Positions 1 through 11,774 of a stretch of 64,000 bases of DNA are shown piece by piece (the stretch's first letter is position 1; every line of letters begins with the position of its first letter). The translations under genes were made by a program, and so were the position numbers. The DNA comes from Paracentrotus lividus (lineage: Eukaryota > Echinodermata > Echinoidea > Camarodonta > Echinidae), in NCBI GenBank assembly GCA_940671915.1, contig CALNVZ010003435.1, positions 2,848,077-2,912,076 on the forward strand, given 5' to 3'. Below the pieces are notes generated by a model. It was given only the letters and a program-made list of their open reading frames with translations, was not told where the DNA came from and ran no database searches.

Positions 1-608
1 ATATTATTTAAAAAAAAATGCAGCTCGCGGCTTTCGCGCTCGCATTGTTTAATGAGACCAATATCTCTTTGTTAATCATAGCGAAAAACGTTTAAGGGCA
101 CTGTTTTCAGGTTGATATATTAAAAAATTTCAGCGCGGCGCTTCGATGCGCTCCATTTTTAATGAGATAAATATCTCCTTTATAACCATCCGCAAAAAAA
201 AAAGGAATTAGAAGTAACTGTTTTCCAGGTTGCTATTAAAAAATTTCAGTTCGCGCTTCGCGCTCGCATTGTAATAGATAAATATCTCTTATTGTAAACA
301 TAGCGAAAATCTCTTAAATGCATTGTTTCCAGGTTGATATATTAAAAAATTTCAGCTCGAAGCTTCGCCGTCGGCATTGGTTTAAAGGAATAATATCTCA
401 TTTTATGACATAGCAAATAAAGCGCTTTTAATGAGCTCCTCACTTGTTCAGGTTGTATCACAGAAATTTTCAGCTCGCGCTTCGGCTCGCATTTAATGGG
501 ATAAAATCTTCTTTGTAACGCATAGCGAAAAACGCTAAAATGCACTGTTTTTTTAGGTTATATGATGTATTTAAACATTTTCAGCCGCGCATGCGCCCCG
601 CATGTATT
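1..608. repeat. Satellite array, ~115-bp units (array A)
   Basis: About five degenerate tandem units. Each has a GC-rich core (GCTCGCGCTTCGCGCTCGC), then 'TTTAATGAGATAAATATCTC', 'ATAGCGAAAAACGCTTAAAATGC' split over the unit, and 'CAGGTTGATATATTAAAAAATTT'. The array continues at 1400-1465 on the far side of an inserted MITE, so the array is older than the insertion. The same unit recurs in opposite orientation at 14,640-15,900. No gene is seen here; short ORFs in the array are chance. Confidence 0.85.
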
Positions 609-612
609 TTAA

Positions 613-1395
613 CCTATAAGGCGGGGGGGGCTCCCAGGCGCCCCCCTCGACGTTTCGGCGCAATAGTTCGCAACGCGAAAAGCTCTCGCCGCGATCTGGT
701 GCATGACTTTTTTTCCCTCCAGTCTGTCCCGCATCTTAATTAGACCCAATTCGCGACGTCCGGGTACCGTGTATCGCGAGTTACGCATAATTTTGTACAC
801 GTGCGTCAGACCCAAAATTGCTAAAAAAAACGTGATTCATGGTACAAATCAATACAAATGTGTTTTAGCAAAATGTGCATAAATGAGTGATTATTTTTTG
901 CTTTTGGCTGACTTCAAATTACTTGATTTAATATGCTTTTATGATTGTTGAATTGTCCCCAACAAATTTCATAAAAAAAACAATGAAAATATAAAGTGTC
1001 GAAAAAAAAAGAAATACATAAGAAATTTAAAAAAACAGTAAAACTACATAAGGAATTAATTGTGATAGACGGAATTTTTTCAAGTAATTGATAGGAGGGC
1101 TATAAAATTATTCACACGCAAAAATGACACATTTGGAGCCTGTATTTAGGAAGTTTAGAGCAAAAAGTATTGATTTCGCAATATTAATTATGCATAAATT
1201 AGCATAAATTATTAAAAAAACAATTTTCATATAAAATTAAACTATACAATTTGTGTAGATTAGGTCAGGGCAACATGCATGCCAATTTCGGGCCGGATCG
1301 CGCGGTCGACGGCCCCGAGAATCCGAGGGGCGCCTGGAGGCCCCCCCCCCCCCCCCGGCCATATCAACTCCAAAAATACCACCGGCAGTTATGGG
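613..1395. mobile_element. TTAA-flanked MITE, copy 1
   Basis: Flanked by TTAA at 609-612 and 1396-1399 and inserted in satellite array A. The termini CCTATAAGGCGGGG (left) and, reverse-complemented, CCCATAACTGCCGG (right) are imperfect inverted repeats. A G-run/C-run block lies just inside each end. The interior has 'GCGTCAGACCCAAAATTGC', 'AGAAATACATAAGAAATTT' and 'TTATGCATAAATTAGCATAA', shared with copies at 23,556, 24,532 and 49,773. It is 783 bp with no coding capacity. TTAA duplication fits piggyBac-type integration (family knowledge); the superfamily is inferred. Confidence 0.75.
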
Positions 1396-1664
1396 TTAAT
1401 AAGATAAATATGTTATTTATAAGCATAGCGAAAAAACGCTGAAAATGCACTGTTTCAGGTACATTATAATAAGAAAAATCGGCTCAAAAGTTTTCAGACA
1501 CATCCAAGAATTTTTTTTTTAGAAATCAAGATGAATAATCATCTTAGTTTATAGAAGATACTATTTTTTTTTAATTGAAAAATTTTTAATAAAAAAAAAA
1601 AAATTAAATAAAAAAATAGGAAAAATAAAGAGACTTCGCAATTTTCAAAACTCTGTCAACGTAT

Positions 1665-1700
<36 letters not shown>

Positions 1701-2395
1701 GGGGGGATAATAAAAAAAATCCCAAATAATAGTTGGTCGAAATTGACCCCCCCCCCGCGCCCCCATCAATCCTGAAAATCTTCCGAAGCTTATTGAAAGT
1801 AAATGTTCAAAATTTTTTTAGATAAGTTGTTAATTGTCATATATATTTGTGCTTGAAATTGTTTTGGATTAGGGTGTGTAAAAAAAAAATCAATTTTTTG
1901 TTGAAGCAAAGAAAGAGCAAAATTAAACAGCAACTCAACTGAAAATTTGTTTGTGTTTTTTTGGAAAAAGTTCTCACTATTTTATTTGTTAGGATGTACT
2001 GTTTGAGATATAAATATAAATGTCAGTACCTTATCAATTACAGGTAAGTGATAAAATGAAGTCTGATATTTGGTTTGAACACGTAGGTTGAAATGATGTC
2101 AGTGGACTTTCGTGCTTAAAAAGTCCTATCCCCCATTTTGTTAAATATTCTTTTACTCAATTGAATTAAGTTTTACTCAATTGAATCAAGTAATACTAAC
2201 TTCATATCATTTACAGTAGACGATACTTAGCATGGAGTTGTTAATATTCGAACAAATTAAGGCAGTTTCTTAACATAATTGAATTAAGTAAATACGACGG
2301 TATTTTTTGTTTACAGTGCGTGTCCCAGTTTCTTTACGACACTTTTCTTTGGTATTATTTGTATGAAATGAATTTGTCTTCCCCTGTTTTGACAG

Positions 2396-2465
2396 ATGAT
2401 GAAGTGCCAAATGAGGACCCGATCGGGAGTAATGAATTAGAACCGGAAGCGAAATGTGAAAGAAG
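2396..2465 (+). CDS. PDZ-like gene, exon A
   Basis: Acceptor 'ttttgacag', donor 'gtaata'. Encodes an acidic linker DDEVPNEDPIGSNELEPEAK followed by CER and ends in phase 2, completed to Ser by the next exon. Confidence 0.5.
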
Positions 2466-5400
2466 GTAATAAAATTTAGTGACTAAGCAACATTTTAGAT
2501 ATTATACAGTGCGTCCCCAAAAGAACTATACATTTTTGGAATGGCTGCCAAATAAATAATATATGATTCTGGGTGACGAAATTTACATTTATGGAAAGCT
2601 CGTTATCCCAACTTTCACTGCCTAACACCAACAAGTTTGAAAATAATTCATGCATGGATGAGCATTGTTCACTTTTGTAAAGGGTATGGAAATTAGGGTG
2701 CGCAGGAATGGGCCTACCAAATTGTGAGAGGAAAGTCATTTCGAGCTTAGGCCCTACAGAATTGAGGATGATATGAAGAATTAGTGATGAGTTGGGGTTT
2801 GGTGAGTAAAATTTGTGGTTCGGGGGAGTAAAGGTTCATGCATGAGTGATCATGAATATGTATTCCCTATTGTAGCAATGTAAATTTCCAAGCTCTATTC
2901 AGTGAGGTGTTAATGGATGTCAGGATGGGGTTCAAGACAGGTGAGATGCAGTGTAATATTTTTGATGGCTTTGGATGACCTTTTGGCTTTTCTGAATGCC
3001 TAACATCAGTGACATTCGTGTGTTTTTTTGTAGCAAACTTTTTTTAAAATATAGTATTCAATTTACATAATCCCCACCTGGGTACTAACTTAATTCAATG
3101 AGATGTTTAGATAATCTTACAATAATTGAAATGTGGGCAGAGAGAGAGAGAAGGAGGGAGACAGAGAGAGAGAGGGAGAGAGAGAGAGGGGGGGGAGGGA
3201 GAAAGAAAGATAAAGAAAGAAGAGAGAGAGAGAGAAGGAAAGAGGGGGAGGGGGCTTACATGTCTTATCGACCCAAAATATTACCCTGCATCTAACCTCA
3301 TCTGCACACCATTTTGACTGCTATTAACACACCACTGAAGGACCCCACTGAATGCACCCTGAAAAGTTACAATACATATTCCTGTTCACTCATGCATGAA
3401 ATGGTAATCCCTAAAACCACTAAGGGTGGTATCTCACTTCGCGGAGACGTCTCCGCGACAGAACAAAAATGAGTCTCCGCGACGGATAAAAAGTATTAGA
3501 GATGTCTCCGAGACGTCTCCGCGACAATTTATGAAAAAAGTCTGAAGTAGTCCCAAATCCGTCTTCGAAAATCAAGACACGTCTCTGAGACGTCTCCACG
3601 ACAATTTATAAAAAATAAAAAAAATCTGAAGTAGTCCCAAATCCGTCTCCGAAATTCAGGAGACGTTCCTGAGACGTCTCCGAGACTTCTCCGCGACAAT
3701 TTATATATAAAAAATTAATCTGAAGTAGTCCCAAATCTGTCTCTGAAATTCAGGAGACGTCCCCGAGACATCGGAGACGTCTCCTGATTTTCGGAGACGG
3801 ATTTAGGACTATTTCAGACTTTTTTCATTAATTGTCGCGGAGACGTCTCGGAGACGTCTCTAATACTTTTTATCCGTCGCGGAGACGGGTTTTATTCTGT
3901 CGCGGAGACGTTTCCGCGAAGTGAGATACCACCCTAATTCAACTCATCACAATTTATCACTATTTATTCATTCCTGCGCATCATAATTTCCATACACTTT
4001 ACAAAAATGAACACTGCTCATCCATGCATGAATTATATTCGGATTTTTTAGTGTCTTATGGAAGGTGGAATAACGAGCTTTCCTTACATGTCAATTTCGT
4101 CATCTAGAATCATATATTTTTTTATTTGGCAGGCAGCCATTTCAAAAGTGTATAGTTCTTTTGGGGACGCACTGTAAATAATCATGATTATGATGGTATA
4201 AAAAGAGAGAGAGAGAGAGAGAGAAAAAAAAACACATCACTATAATTATAATTGCAAAATGATAATAAATAACAAAAATTCACTGTTATCAGAAAAAAGG
4301 AAGAGAAAAGGAGGAAGGAAAAACACTAAAAGGGATTAATTGTGAGGAATAATTGGCCTATAGAAGACTTTGATAATCATGATAATATAGATATATTGAC
4401 TGCTTTGAGGGGCATGGTCGTTTTTAGGGCTCGAGGGGACCTCCGAATCTGCTATGACCCAAGTGTGTCCGGAAAATAAAAGCAGTCAATATATATTTTA
4501 TAAACCGAAGAGAAAAACCTGGAGATCTAGAAGAAAAAAAAAAGGAAGATACACATGTCTACACAAATTATGGTATTCGCAATCATGGCAAACAGTAACC
4601 TTTCGCACATAAACAAACGGGAATCGTGATAACCATCTAAAAAGAACCATATAAAATGAACTACCGGTATGTCATGGTAAAATTGGGAAAAAGGACTATG
4701 GCGGTCATGGTTCAGAACATGACTGCACTTTCAACCAATCATAAGACAAGATTATTATAGATTATGAAAAAGACGAATATAATAACTACTAGTATATCAT
4801 AATTCATGTTATCGCTTCAGAGGTGGATGCGTGTCTCACATGCACTGTAAAAAATATTTGTATTTTTACCAGTTTACAGCAAATCTGCTGTCAGCAGAGT
4901 CGCCATAAAAAATGTAATTTAAAAAACAGTTTTGTTGTAAATTTCTCCTGCTAATAATTACGTGAGAAATGCAAAATATACATCAGGAGTAACACATTTT
5001 TTTCCGTTTTAACCAAATATGTAAGCTATAGAACTCTAATGATTTTTTTCTTCTCTTTCATTAATTATTAAAGGAGAAATTTACAACAAAACTGTTATTT
5101 TAAATTACATTTTTGTATGGCGACTCTGCTGACATCACTTTGCTGTTTTTTTTTTTTTACAGTGTGGAAATAAGGATGAATGTACAGATACCTATTCAGG
5201 AGTATAATGTCGGAGATATCAGCCTTGCGAACGAAAACGGAACAATCATGTAAGTACATGTATATATTTTGTTGTCATGCCTAATTCTTTCCTCCGTGCC
5301 TAATTCAAATCTAGATGGATGAATATTAATTTTCATAAGTATTGTTGCTGTATGGAACCAATTTAATCTTTTCATTTTTTTAAGTTTTGTTTATTCCATA

Positions 5401-7910
5401 TTTCTAATAAAATAATATTAACAACAAAATTATTTCATATCAAAATACAATACGTTGACAAAGTTATAAGATGAATGACATCAGTAGTATTGAAAAGAAA
5501 CACGAAGAAGCCTGAGTTGAAAGCTTACCTTAATTGTTACATTACCTCACCATGCTTCGTAAGTTAGAGACAGGATTTACAATTTGATGGAATATCAGTG
5601 GCTGTGTTGTAATATACAGTATATTAATATGTTTTTTACACGCTGATTAATTTTTTTCTCTGATTTTTTTTTTTCATTTTAGAATCAAGAGGACCAACCT
5701 ATCGTACTTGAAGGCTGGTGATCAGTTACTGCAGATTGGTGATATCAAAGTGGAGAACCTTGGAATGGATTTTGCAAATGTTTGTCTTAGCAACGTGAGC
5801 ACCAACGAAGTAAGTAATCGTCACATGGATCACATTAACATAATTGTTGATATCACAATAAATTTGTCACTGTGGTTAAGATTCTGTTGATATATTTAAC
5901 TATATGATCTGCGACCATGCATAAACCATGCGTAAAATCTAAATCTTAAGGATTTAAGATAAAATATGAACGATTGTAGATAGGCAGGCGCGGATCGAGG
6001 GGGGGGGGGGGGTCGGAGATGGCGAGCGGGCCCCGTAGGATTAAAAAAAATAAATGAAAAAAATTCATTTTGTACACGGGCCTTTTTTTGTAATTTTTTG
6101 GAGCGCCCCCATCCCGTTGTTATTTTTATTTCTATTTTCATTGTCAATTTCTTCGGGGGGATTGACTGACCGCACTGTACCACTAATATGTAATGGTAAA
6201 TTTTTTTTTTTGACACCTACCCCCCCTCCTGCTTATCGCTCTGCCACCGTGAATTTTGTTTGATGTACTCGCTCTGCGTAACGAGAAAAAAAAAATTGAT
6301 GTACGTTTTTGCACCCCGTCAAAGTCCGTCTCTGGATCCGTGCCTGATTATTAGGGGAATTTTTTTTATTTATTTTTTTTAAAATTTAGATTTAAATGTA
6401 AATTAAAATAAAAATTATTTAGGATTTTAACAAATATAAAAAACAATCGATTTTCCTCTATCTGCAGCCGATCATCATTTATTTTAATTCCTTCTTAATT
6501 ACAGAGGCGGCGGAACAAGGGGGCAGGAGGGGCACTGTAACTCCCCATTTTTTCATCCACCCTAAAAGTGACCCTTTTCATGACTTATAAATTGCCATTT
6601 TTATAGTAAAAAGGGGCACTTTTATCTCTAAAAAGGGACGTTTTTAATACAAAAAAGTGCCCCTTGTTGCTCCATATGTCTTTTTAAACCTAAATTTTCG
6701 GCTCGCGCTTCGCGCTCGCGGATACTAAATAGCATTTATAATGCACAGTAATCTAAAAATTTTAAGCTCATACTTTTCGACTCGCGCTTCGCGCTCGCGG
6801 ATATTTAATAGGGCCTGTAATTCACAATTAACTCTAATTTGGAGTTCAAAAGTTTCAGCTCACGCTTCGCGCTCACAGATACGAAATAGAATCTATAATG
6901 CACAATAAACTTCATAATTTTCAACTCGAGCTTCGCGATCGCAGATATTTAATAGGGTATAATTTTAAGCTCAAATTTTTCGGCTCGCGCATCGTGCTCG
7001 CAGATACTAAATAGGTTATATTATTAACTCATATTTTCAGCTAAAAAATTTCAGCTCGCGCTTCGCGATAGCGGATAATAAATAGGGTCATTAATAAACC
7101 ATTATGTTAAAAAAAAATTCTGCTCGCGCTTCGCGCTCGCATTCCTTTTGTTTATCATTAATGAAATACAAAGCCAAATTTTTAAAGCACAAATTTAAAA
7201 GCAAATTTTCTGTGCACCCCTACTTATCTGAATACTTTTCTCTTGAAGCCTGTGGTCTCAAGTGCCCCCTTTTCCATCGTGACCCCCCACTTTCAAATTC
7301 GTTCCGCCGCCTCTGCTTAATTAGATGGTATACTTCATCAATTTGTGACAAATGTTAAATGGGTAACATCTGAATTAATCTTGACTTTGAAACCTTTTAC
7401 TATAAAAACTTGAAAGTTGTTCGCGGACGTTATCGGAGGCGTATAAATTTTCCTTGCCCCCAGCCCCATCCAAATATAGCTACAAACAAGCTCGTTCAAG
7501 TGTCAACTAATCCTCAATTTGATATTGGATATTTTTTAATCATGGGTCATAGGCAATAAATATATGTGTAAAACTTTTACCATTGCATCTTAATTTTCGT
7601 ATACTAATGAATTTATAATTTCTCTCTCTCTAACTATCTATTTCTTTCTCTCTCTCTCTCTCTCGCTCTCTCTTATTTCCCCATTCCGTTGTTTGAATGG
7701 ATATTTCATTGATATATATCGTTGATTATAATGTACATGTTATCTTTTTAATGCAATTTTAAACATTATTGTGGGCTCTGGGGGTATTCATTAAATATAA
7801 AGGAAAAGAAAGAAATACAGTTTGTGGCAATCATGAAAAATTGATCTTTTCTCCGTTTTTCTCTCTGACAGATCAAACTGGTGATTTTTCGACGCTGCCA
7901 ACCGATATAG
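2396..7910 (+). CDS. 3' end of a gene ending in a PDZ-like domain (4 exons, partial)
   Basis: Four exons with matching phases: 2396-2465, 5163-5249, 5683-5809 and 7872-7910, ending at TAG. The last ~80 residues resemble a PDZ domain. The signature is LKAGDQLLQIGDIKVENL (the carboxylate-side 'GD-Lx-I(N/G)G' strand), an alpha-helical part (FANVCLSN) and a final strand IKLVIFRR. The carboxylate-binding GLGF loop is not clear; the equivalent stretch reads NVGDISLANENGT. The first exon visible is acidic (DDEVPNEDPIGSNELEPE). The 5' part lies outside the window, so the family (MAGUK, PAR3-like, other) cannot be named. PDZ domains normally bind C-terminal peptides of membrane or junction proteins. 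The large introns are filled with transposons. Confidence 0.55.
3138..3252. repeat. (GA)n-rich low-complexity tract
   Basis: Degenerate purine tract of GAGA with GGGG interruptions, inside the mariner-type element. The overlapping ORFs rich in Arg and Glu are products of this repeat. Confidence 0.9.
3424..3934. mobile_element. PIF/Harbinger-like MITE (long TIRs, TAA TSD)
   Basis: Forty-base inverted termini with one mismatch, beginning GGGTGGTATCTCACTTCGCG, flanked by TAA on both sides (3421-3423, 3935-3937). A 3-bp TWA duplication is the hallmark of PIF/Harbinger. The interior is made of GAGACGTCTC motifs and a tandem 'CTGAAGTAGTCCCAAATCCG' block. It is nested in the mariner-type element. 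Confidence 0.85.
4380..4500. repeat. Short palindromic dispersed repeat
   Basis: Imperfect hairpin from 'ATATATTGACTGCTTTGAGG' to 'AAAGCAGTCAATATATATTT', with 'GGGCTCGAGGGGACC' in the arm. Related in design to the palindrome at 30,285-30,470. Confidence 0.5.
4843..5164. mobile_element. Short TIR MITE abutting exon B
   Basis: Termini CACTGTAAAAAA and TTTTTTTTACAGTG are inverted. Inside them a 75-bp inverted repeat (4893-4965 against 5072-5147, core CAGCAGAGTCGCCAT / ATGGCGACTCTGCTG) makes a stem-loop. The right end is the T-run plus ACAG that serves as the splice acceptor of the next exon of the PDZ-like gene. No clear target duplication was found. Confidence 0.65.
5163..5249 (+). CDS. PDZ-like gene, exon B
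   Basis: Encodes VEIRMNVQIPIQEYNVGDIS then LANENGTI, the N-terminal strands of the PDZ-like fold. Donor 'gtaagt'; phase 2 in and 2 out. The acceptor lies inside the end of a MITE. Confidence 0.5.
5683..5809 (+). CDS. PDZ-like gene, exon C
   Basis: Encodes IKRTNLSYLKAGDQLLQIGD and then IKVENLGMDFANVCLSNVST, the most PDZ-like part. Acceptor 'ttttcattttag', donor 'gtaagt', ends in phase 0. Confidence 0.65.
5985..6346. mobile_element. hAT-like MITE
   Basis: Terminus CAGGCGCGGATC at left; the right end TGGATCCGTGCCTG is its inverted counterpart (CAGGCACGGATCCA). A G-run sits just inside the left end. The target duplication is not clean, so the superfamily is inferred from the CAG...CTG termini. 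Confidence 0.6.
6502..7315. mobile_element. hAT-type MITE carrying satellite units
   Basis: Perfect 15-bp inverted termini (CAGAGGCGGCGGAAC) and a perfect 8-bp target duplication CTTAATTA (6494-6501 and 7316-7323), the pattern of hAT elements. The interior (6690-7150) holds about six ~65-bp units with the same GC-rich core as the satellite arrays (GCTCGCGCTTCGCGCTCGCG). It is 814 bp with no transposase, in the last intron of the PDZ-like gene. Confidence 0.9.
7620..7672. repeat. (CT)n microsatellite
   Basis: TCTCTC tract with a few interruptions, in the last intron of the PDZ-like gene. Confidence 0.85.
7872..7910 (+). CDS. PDZ-like gene, last coding exon
   Basis: Acceptor 'tttttctctctgacag'. 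Reads IKLVIFRRCQPI then TAG; it supplies the final beta strand of the PDZ fold in phase 0 and ends the protein just after the domain. Confidence 0.55.
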   Translation: MKLVIFRRCQPI

Positions 7911-8739
7911 TAGATTTTTTTTAAATATGAGAAGACAATGTTACCTGTGCATTTTGGATCCAGTGATCGCAAGCTATACAAAGACATAATGTTAATTATG
8001 AACATGCACTGACATCAGAATCGTGGGGGGGGGAGTTTTGAAGGTTTCACAACTGTGGATATTCAAACTATGTCAACAAATTTAGAAATTAATGTAATTT
8101 TCTTATAACACGCAACCTGAAGATTTGAAACACTGAAGTGTTTGGTGTGTATATTTTCGCACTTTTCTTTATTTATTATTTTTTTTAGGGGGGGGGCTAA
8201 CTTGTTTCCAAAATTTGGTCAAATTCTCCCTTTTCCATCTAAACTGGACTTCTTGACTACATCACATCATCTGTCAGGACAACTTCTTCACAAGGAGATC
8301 GCTACGTTAGCAGATTGTTGGTTTGCAACGGAGATTAAATATCAGAAGTCCATGATAAAAACAATAATTGAGAAGGCTAGCATCTTGTATGATTAGCTTG
8401 TATTTGAAGGCATAATTTGGAGAATCATCCCAGAGAACAGCACAGCACCTTTACGACACATTTCAACGAGACCTGTTTTCAACAATAACTTATAAAATGG
8501 CATTTATTGTATACTGTAAAAGTTTGGTGAATGGGTATATGGTACACGCGTAAGTCGTAATCTAGACTATTGTAAATATTCTTGATTTAAAAAAAAGAAA
8601 AAAAAGAAGGAAACTACGATACTATAAATACTTTACAAAATGGCTTCTTCAAAATCGTTGCATAAAACCCCAAACTTATTGTCCTATTCAGCCATTGTGT
8701 CGCTATTTGAAATTGGATTTGTTAATTTCTGTTTTAATG

Positions 8740-8745
8740 AATAAA
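8740..8745 (+). promoter_or_regulatory. Candidate poly(A) signal of PDZ-like gene
   Basis: AATAAA about 0.83 kb after the stop codon, followed by 'TTGTGATTCAATATTTG'. It is the first canonical hexamer seen after the stop, but nothing else supports it. Confidence 0.3.
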
Positions 8746-8799
8746 ATGAAAACATTGTGATTCAATATTTGCAGCTGATTATGGTACAAAACATTTTAT

Positions 8800-10120
8800 T
8801 AGAATTTATTTATATAAATGTAATATTCACAGTACATATACGGTGGGCGTTAGTCTTAACGGGGGCAAACCAAAAAGTAAAGCCTGCTACTTTTTTTCCC
8901 TTCATAATCTGACATCTGTCAGTGCCAGGATGCCCTTTTTGCGAGTCCAATGTATTCCGTCTTTTCCGTGGTGATTTGGGTAATGCGCTCTTTAGTCTTT
9001 CAATGTAAATAATGACGTTGTTTATCTGGAATAACGTTTAAAAAACAGTATTTATTATGTATTTACAGGGTAAACATATTGGAAAAAAAAAAACATAAAA
9101 TGAATGTTAAGAAATTTATTATATATGCCATCGTTATATCCATTCATTTTTAAAAATAATGAATAAGCAACATCGTTACAAACGCAACTTTTCTAAAGAT
9201 CAGAAGTTATGTTACATTAGAAAAATATAATGTGTAAAAGAATTCATATTTTTTCAGGAACACCTACAGAAATAAATTGTTTATCAATACAAAAGTTTTT
9301 ACAGGTTTAATATTTCACGATCTATCCAAGGCTAGAGGCGGGTATGCGATTAGAAATAGGTCATCTATATCAAAAGTTTTGAGGAGTTATAAAAAAATCA
9401 TGTTAGAAACACCATGACGCTACATAAATCTAATATATTATTATTATTACCCCACTGAAATTCAAGGCGTGATATGAGGCCATTTTAAATGTAGTATATG
9501 GCACCAACGGACTCTCAAGCAGCGACCCAGTTATAAGATCAGCAAAATGATGTTATTTTTTGTTTGTTCACGAAATAACTGAAGTGGAATTATGGTGGTT
9601 ATATGTAGTAGTTCATCATGCATTGTGTTGTCTTTGTATATATCATAATTATGTACAAAATTATGTAAATAAAATGTATATTTTGGAACAAGATTGTAGC
9701 AATTATTATATGCACAGTTTATACATGTATATCAGGTTATAGGCTTTTGCGAGTTGAATTTTGCTCCTTGTTTGGCAAGAATGTTAATTTAGGAAAAAAG
9801 TATTTAATGTAACTGCATTTTCCATGTATAACATTTTGACCCAAAAAAAGTAATTTTTAGTCTACATTGTGCTTATGAATGTGCCATTTAAATGAATTAT
9901 TGCGAAAATAAGCCCAATAAAGGAAAAACGAACATTGAAAACAATTACTTTTGTCTTTCAACTGCCATCAACTGCCCACGCTTTCAATAAGTTTTTATTT
10001 TTTTATTTGTTTTTTTTTTACGTGTGATTTGTACAAAAAAAAAAAAAAAAAAAAAATCAATATTTATACAATGTAACTAAGTCAGGCATGTAGGCCTACA
10101 TGTAATCTGTTCCAGTATGT
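8800..10120. other. Intergenic stretch without recognisable gene
   Basis: AT-rich sequence with only short ORFs and simple A/T tracts (A-run at 10,030-10,056). No splice-bounded coding sequence, RNA gene or inverted-repeat element was recognised. Confidence 0.6.
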
Positions 10121-10123
10121 TTC

Positions 10124-10124
<1 letters not shown>

Positions 10125-10171
<47 letters not shown>
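10125..10171. repeat. (TA)n microsatellite
   Basis: Uninterrupted TA dinucleotide run in the region between the PDZ-like gene and VIRMA. Confidence 0.95.
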
Positions 10172-10382
10172 GTGTAATACAATTGTAAGATTTGATATAA
10201 TGTATTAAATGTATACACTAATGGAGTATACTACAAGACTGTCTAAAACACAATTGTTTTGCATCATTTTAGAGCTATAAATACAAACTTTGAAGTGATG
10301 TAAAAGAGCGTAATGAAAATTTACGTGTGAATTAAAAAGAGGAAAGAAGAAAGAAGAAGAAGAAAAAAAAAAAGAGAATATA

Positions 10383-10790
10383 TTATATAAATAGTGTACA
10401 ATCTATCGCGCAATATACTGGATTATAGTTACGAAAGATACTAAATTATCCCGAGTGCAGATTTTGTTTCTCCGAGGCCGCAGGCGCAGGCCGAGGTGAA
10501 ATAGATCTGCACGAGGGATAATTTAATATTTGGAGTTCATATAGTCCAGTAATGTTGCAAGATGGAGCGTTCACTATTTATTATAGTAAATAGACCCCTA
10601 GATCTTTGACCTTGCCTCATCTGGTTTTATCTTTGCCAAATTCTTGGTGCAAATTAAGCTATTGTGACGTATTTTGTTGCTCCGCGTATCCATTGTTGTA
10701 AGCTGTTGTGCGCAACATTTTACTGTTATTACGCGCTGGCGCAATGAGACAAACGATAGAATCGATACTCTCTCCATTCATTTAACACGG
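10383..10790. repeat. Dispersed repeat with ~185-bp palindrome, copy 1
   Basis: Starts with a palindrome centred near 10,490 (arms contain AAATTATCCCGAGTGCAGAT and its inverse; centre CCGAGGCCGCAGGCGCAGGC). A shared non-palindromic part follows ('ATAGACCCCTAGATCTTTGA', 'TTGTTGCTCCGCGTATCCAT'). A close copy in the same order lies at 43,963-44,360, and a fragment of the last part is at 54,891-55,046 on the other strand. Confidence 0.75.
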
Positions 10791-11774
10791 GCTTTACCCT
10801 ACAATAACCGAAAGTTATATTGTACAAATGTACAATATAACTTTTTGAAGGTAGGTCACGTGGTACTGATCTATCCGATGACGACGCGTATTTTTCTACC
10901 ACTAAAAACTTATAGAATATACGAACCAGATGGTAAATCCAATGAAAAAGTGATATTTAAATGCTATTTACTGGGGTTAGTTTTTCCTTTCTTTTTTTTT
11001 GGTTGCCAGCCCGGGAAACCAAGCAACACTCTAAGGTTTCCCGACGGCAGTTTAGGTTGCCATTTGCCACCGGGCAACCGTAAATTTCGAGCCCTGGTAA
11101 TAGAAAGATGAAACATATGTTTATGAAAAGGCGAGCAGAGGTTTGGGTTGCGTGAGCTGGTGGTAGTGAGGGGTAATATATTAGTATTAGAAGATTTTTT
11201 TTTTCTTGTAGAAAACGGATATCAGCAGGCTTTTAGGAAAAGCTAGTGTATGAATCAAATCAAATAGAAGCAGGGCCTGGGGTGAATGAATCAAAGGGTG
11301 ATAAATTATATAAGGCGAATTCAATTTTGACAATTAATTATCACCAAAATTTTAAGTCGTGATTTCCTTCTTAATAAAAAACGAGTTTTTCTTTATTTTT
11401 TTTATTTCCTCCCATCCTTTATGGTATCGTGCCAGGTTGCTCAAACCCGTCCTTTCTAAAAATGACACAGTCCTGACAATGCACGAAGGCTTGAAAAATT
11501 TTGTGTCTCTCCCATGCAAAATTTTGTGAGAATGCAATAGTTTTCTTGAAAATCGAAGAGAACAAAAGATGTTTTTGTTTGTGTGTATTAATTTAAATTC
11601 AATTTCAAAAAGAAATTATGGCAATAAAACGCATGAAAAATAAGAGATTTATAAACTTCTACAAATGATCTAAATAGGGATAATGGAAATTAATCAAATT
11701 CAAGACGGAAGAATATCAATATGAGATATACAGTAGGAGGCACAGTAATACACTCATTTGGCGACCACATACAT

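Larger units (their letters stand above)
2507..4174. mobile_element. Mariner/Tc1-type non-autonomous element
   Basis: Inverted termini CAGTGCGTCCCCAAAAGAAC / GTTCTTTTGGGGACGCACTG, flanked by TA at 2505-2506 and 4175-4176. The inverted similarity runs about 200 bp inward on each side (2507-2710 against 3970-4174). No transposase ORF is present. It lies in the intron between exons A and B of the PDZ-like gene and has itself been entered by a Harbinger-type MITE (3424-3934). A related element with a similar terminus (CAGTGTGTCCCAGAAAGAAC) is at 49,006-49,641. Confidence 0.85.

Noticed and set aside
3098-3317. Arg/Glu-rich ORFs
   Set aside because: Products of the (GA)n tract inside a transposon.
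8142-8396. ORF ending LHKEIATLADCWFATEIKYQ as an alternative last exon of the PDZ-like gene
   Set aside because: The possible acceptor at 8,278 gives a different frame in the required phase, and the exon at 7,872 completes the PDZ fold with matching phase. It is more likely 3' UTR.
10674-11111. 145-codon plus-strand ORF
   Set aside because: Lies over a dispersed repeat that recurs at 43,963; no family match or splice context.
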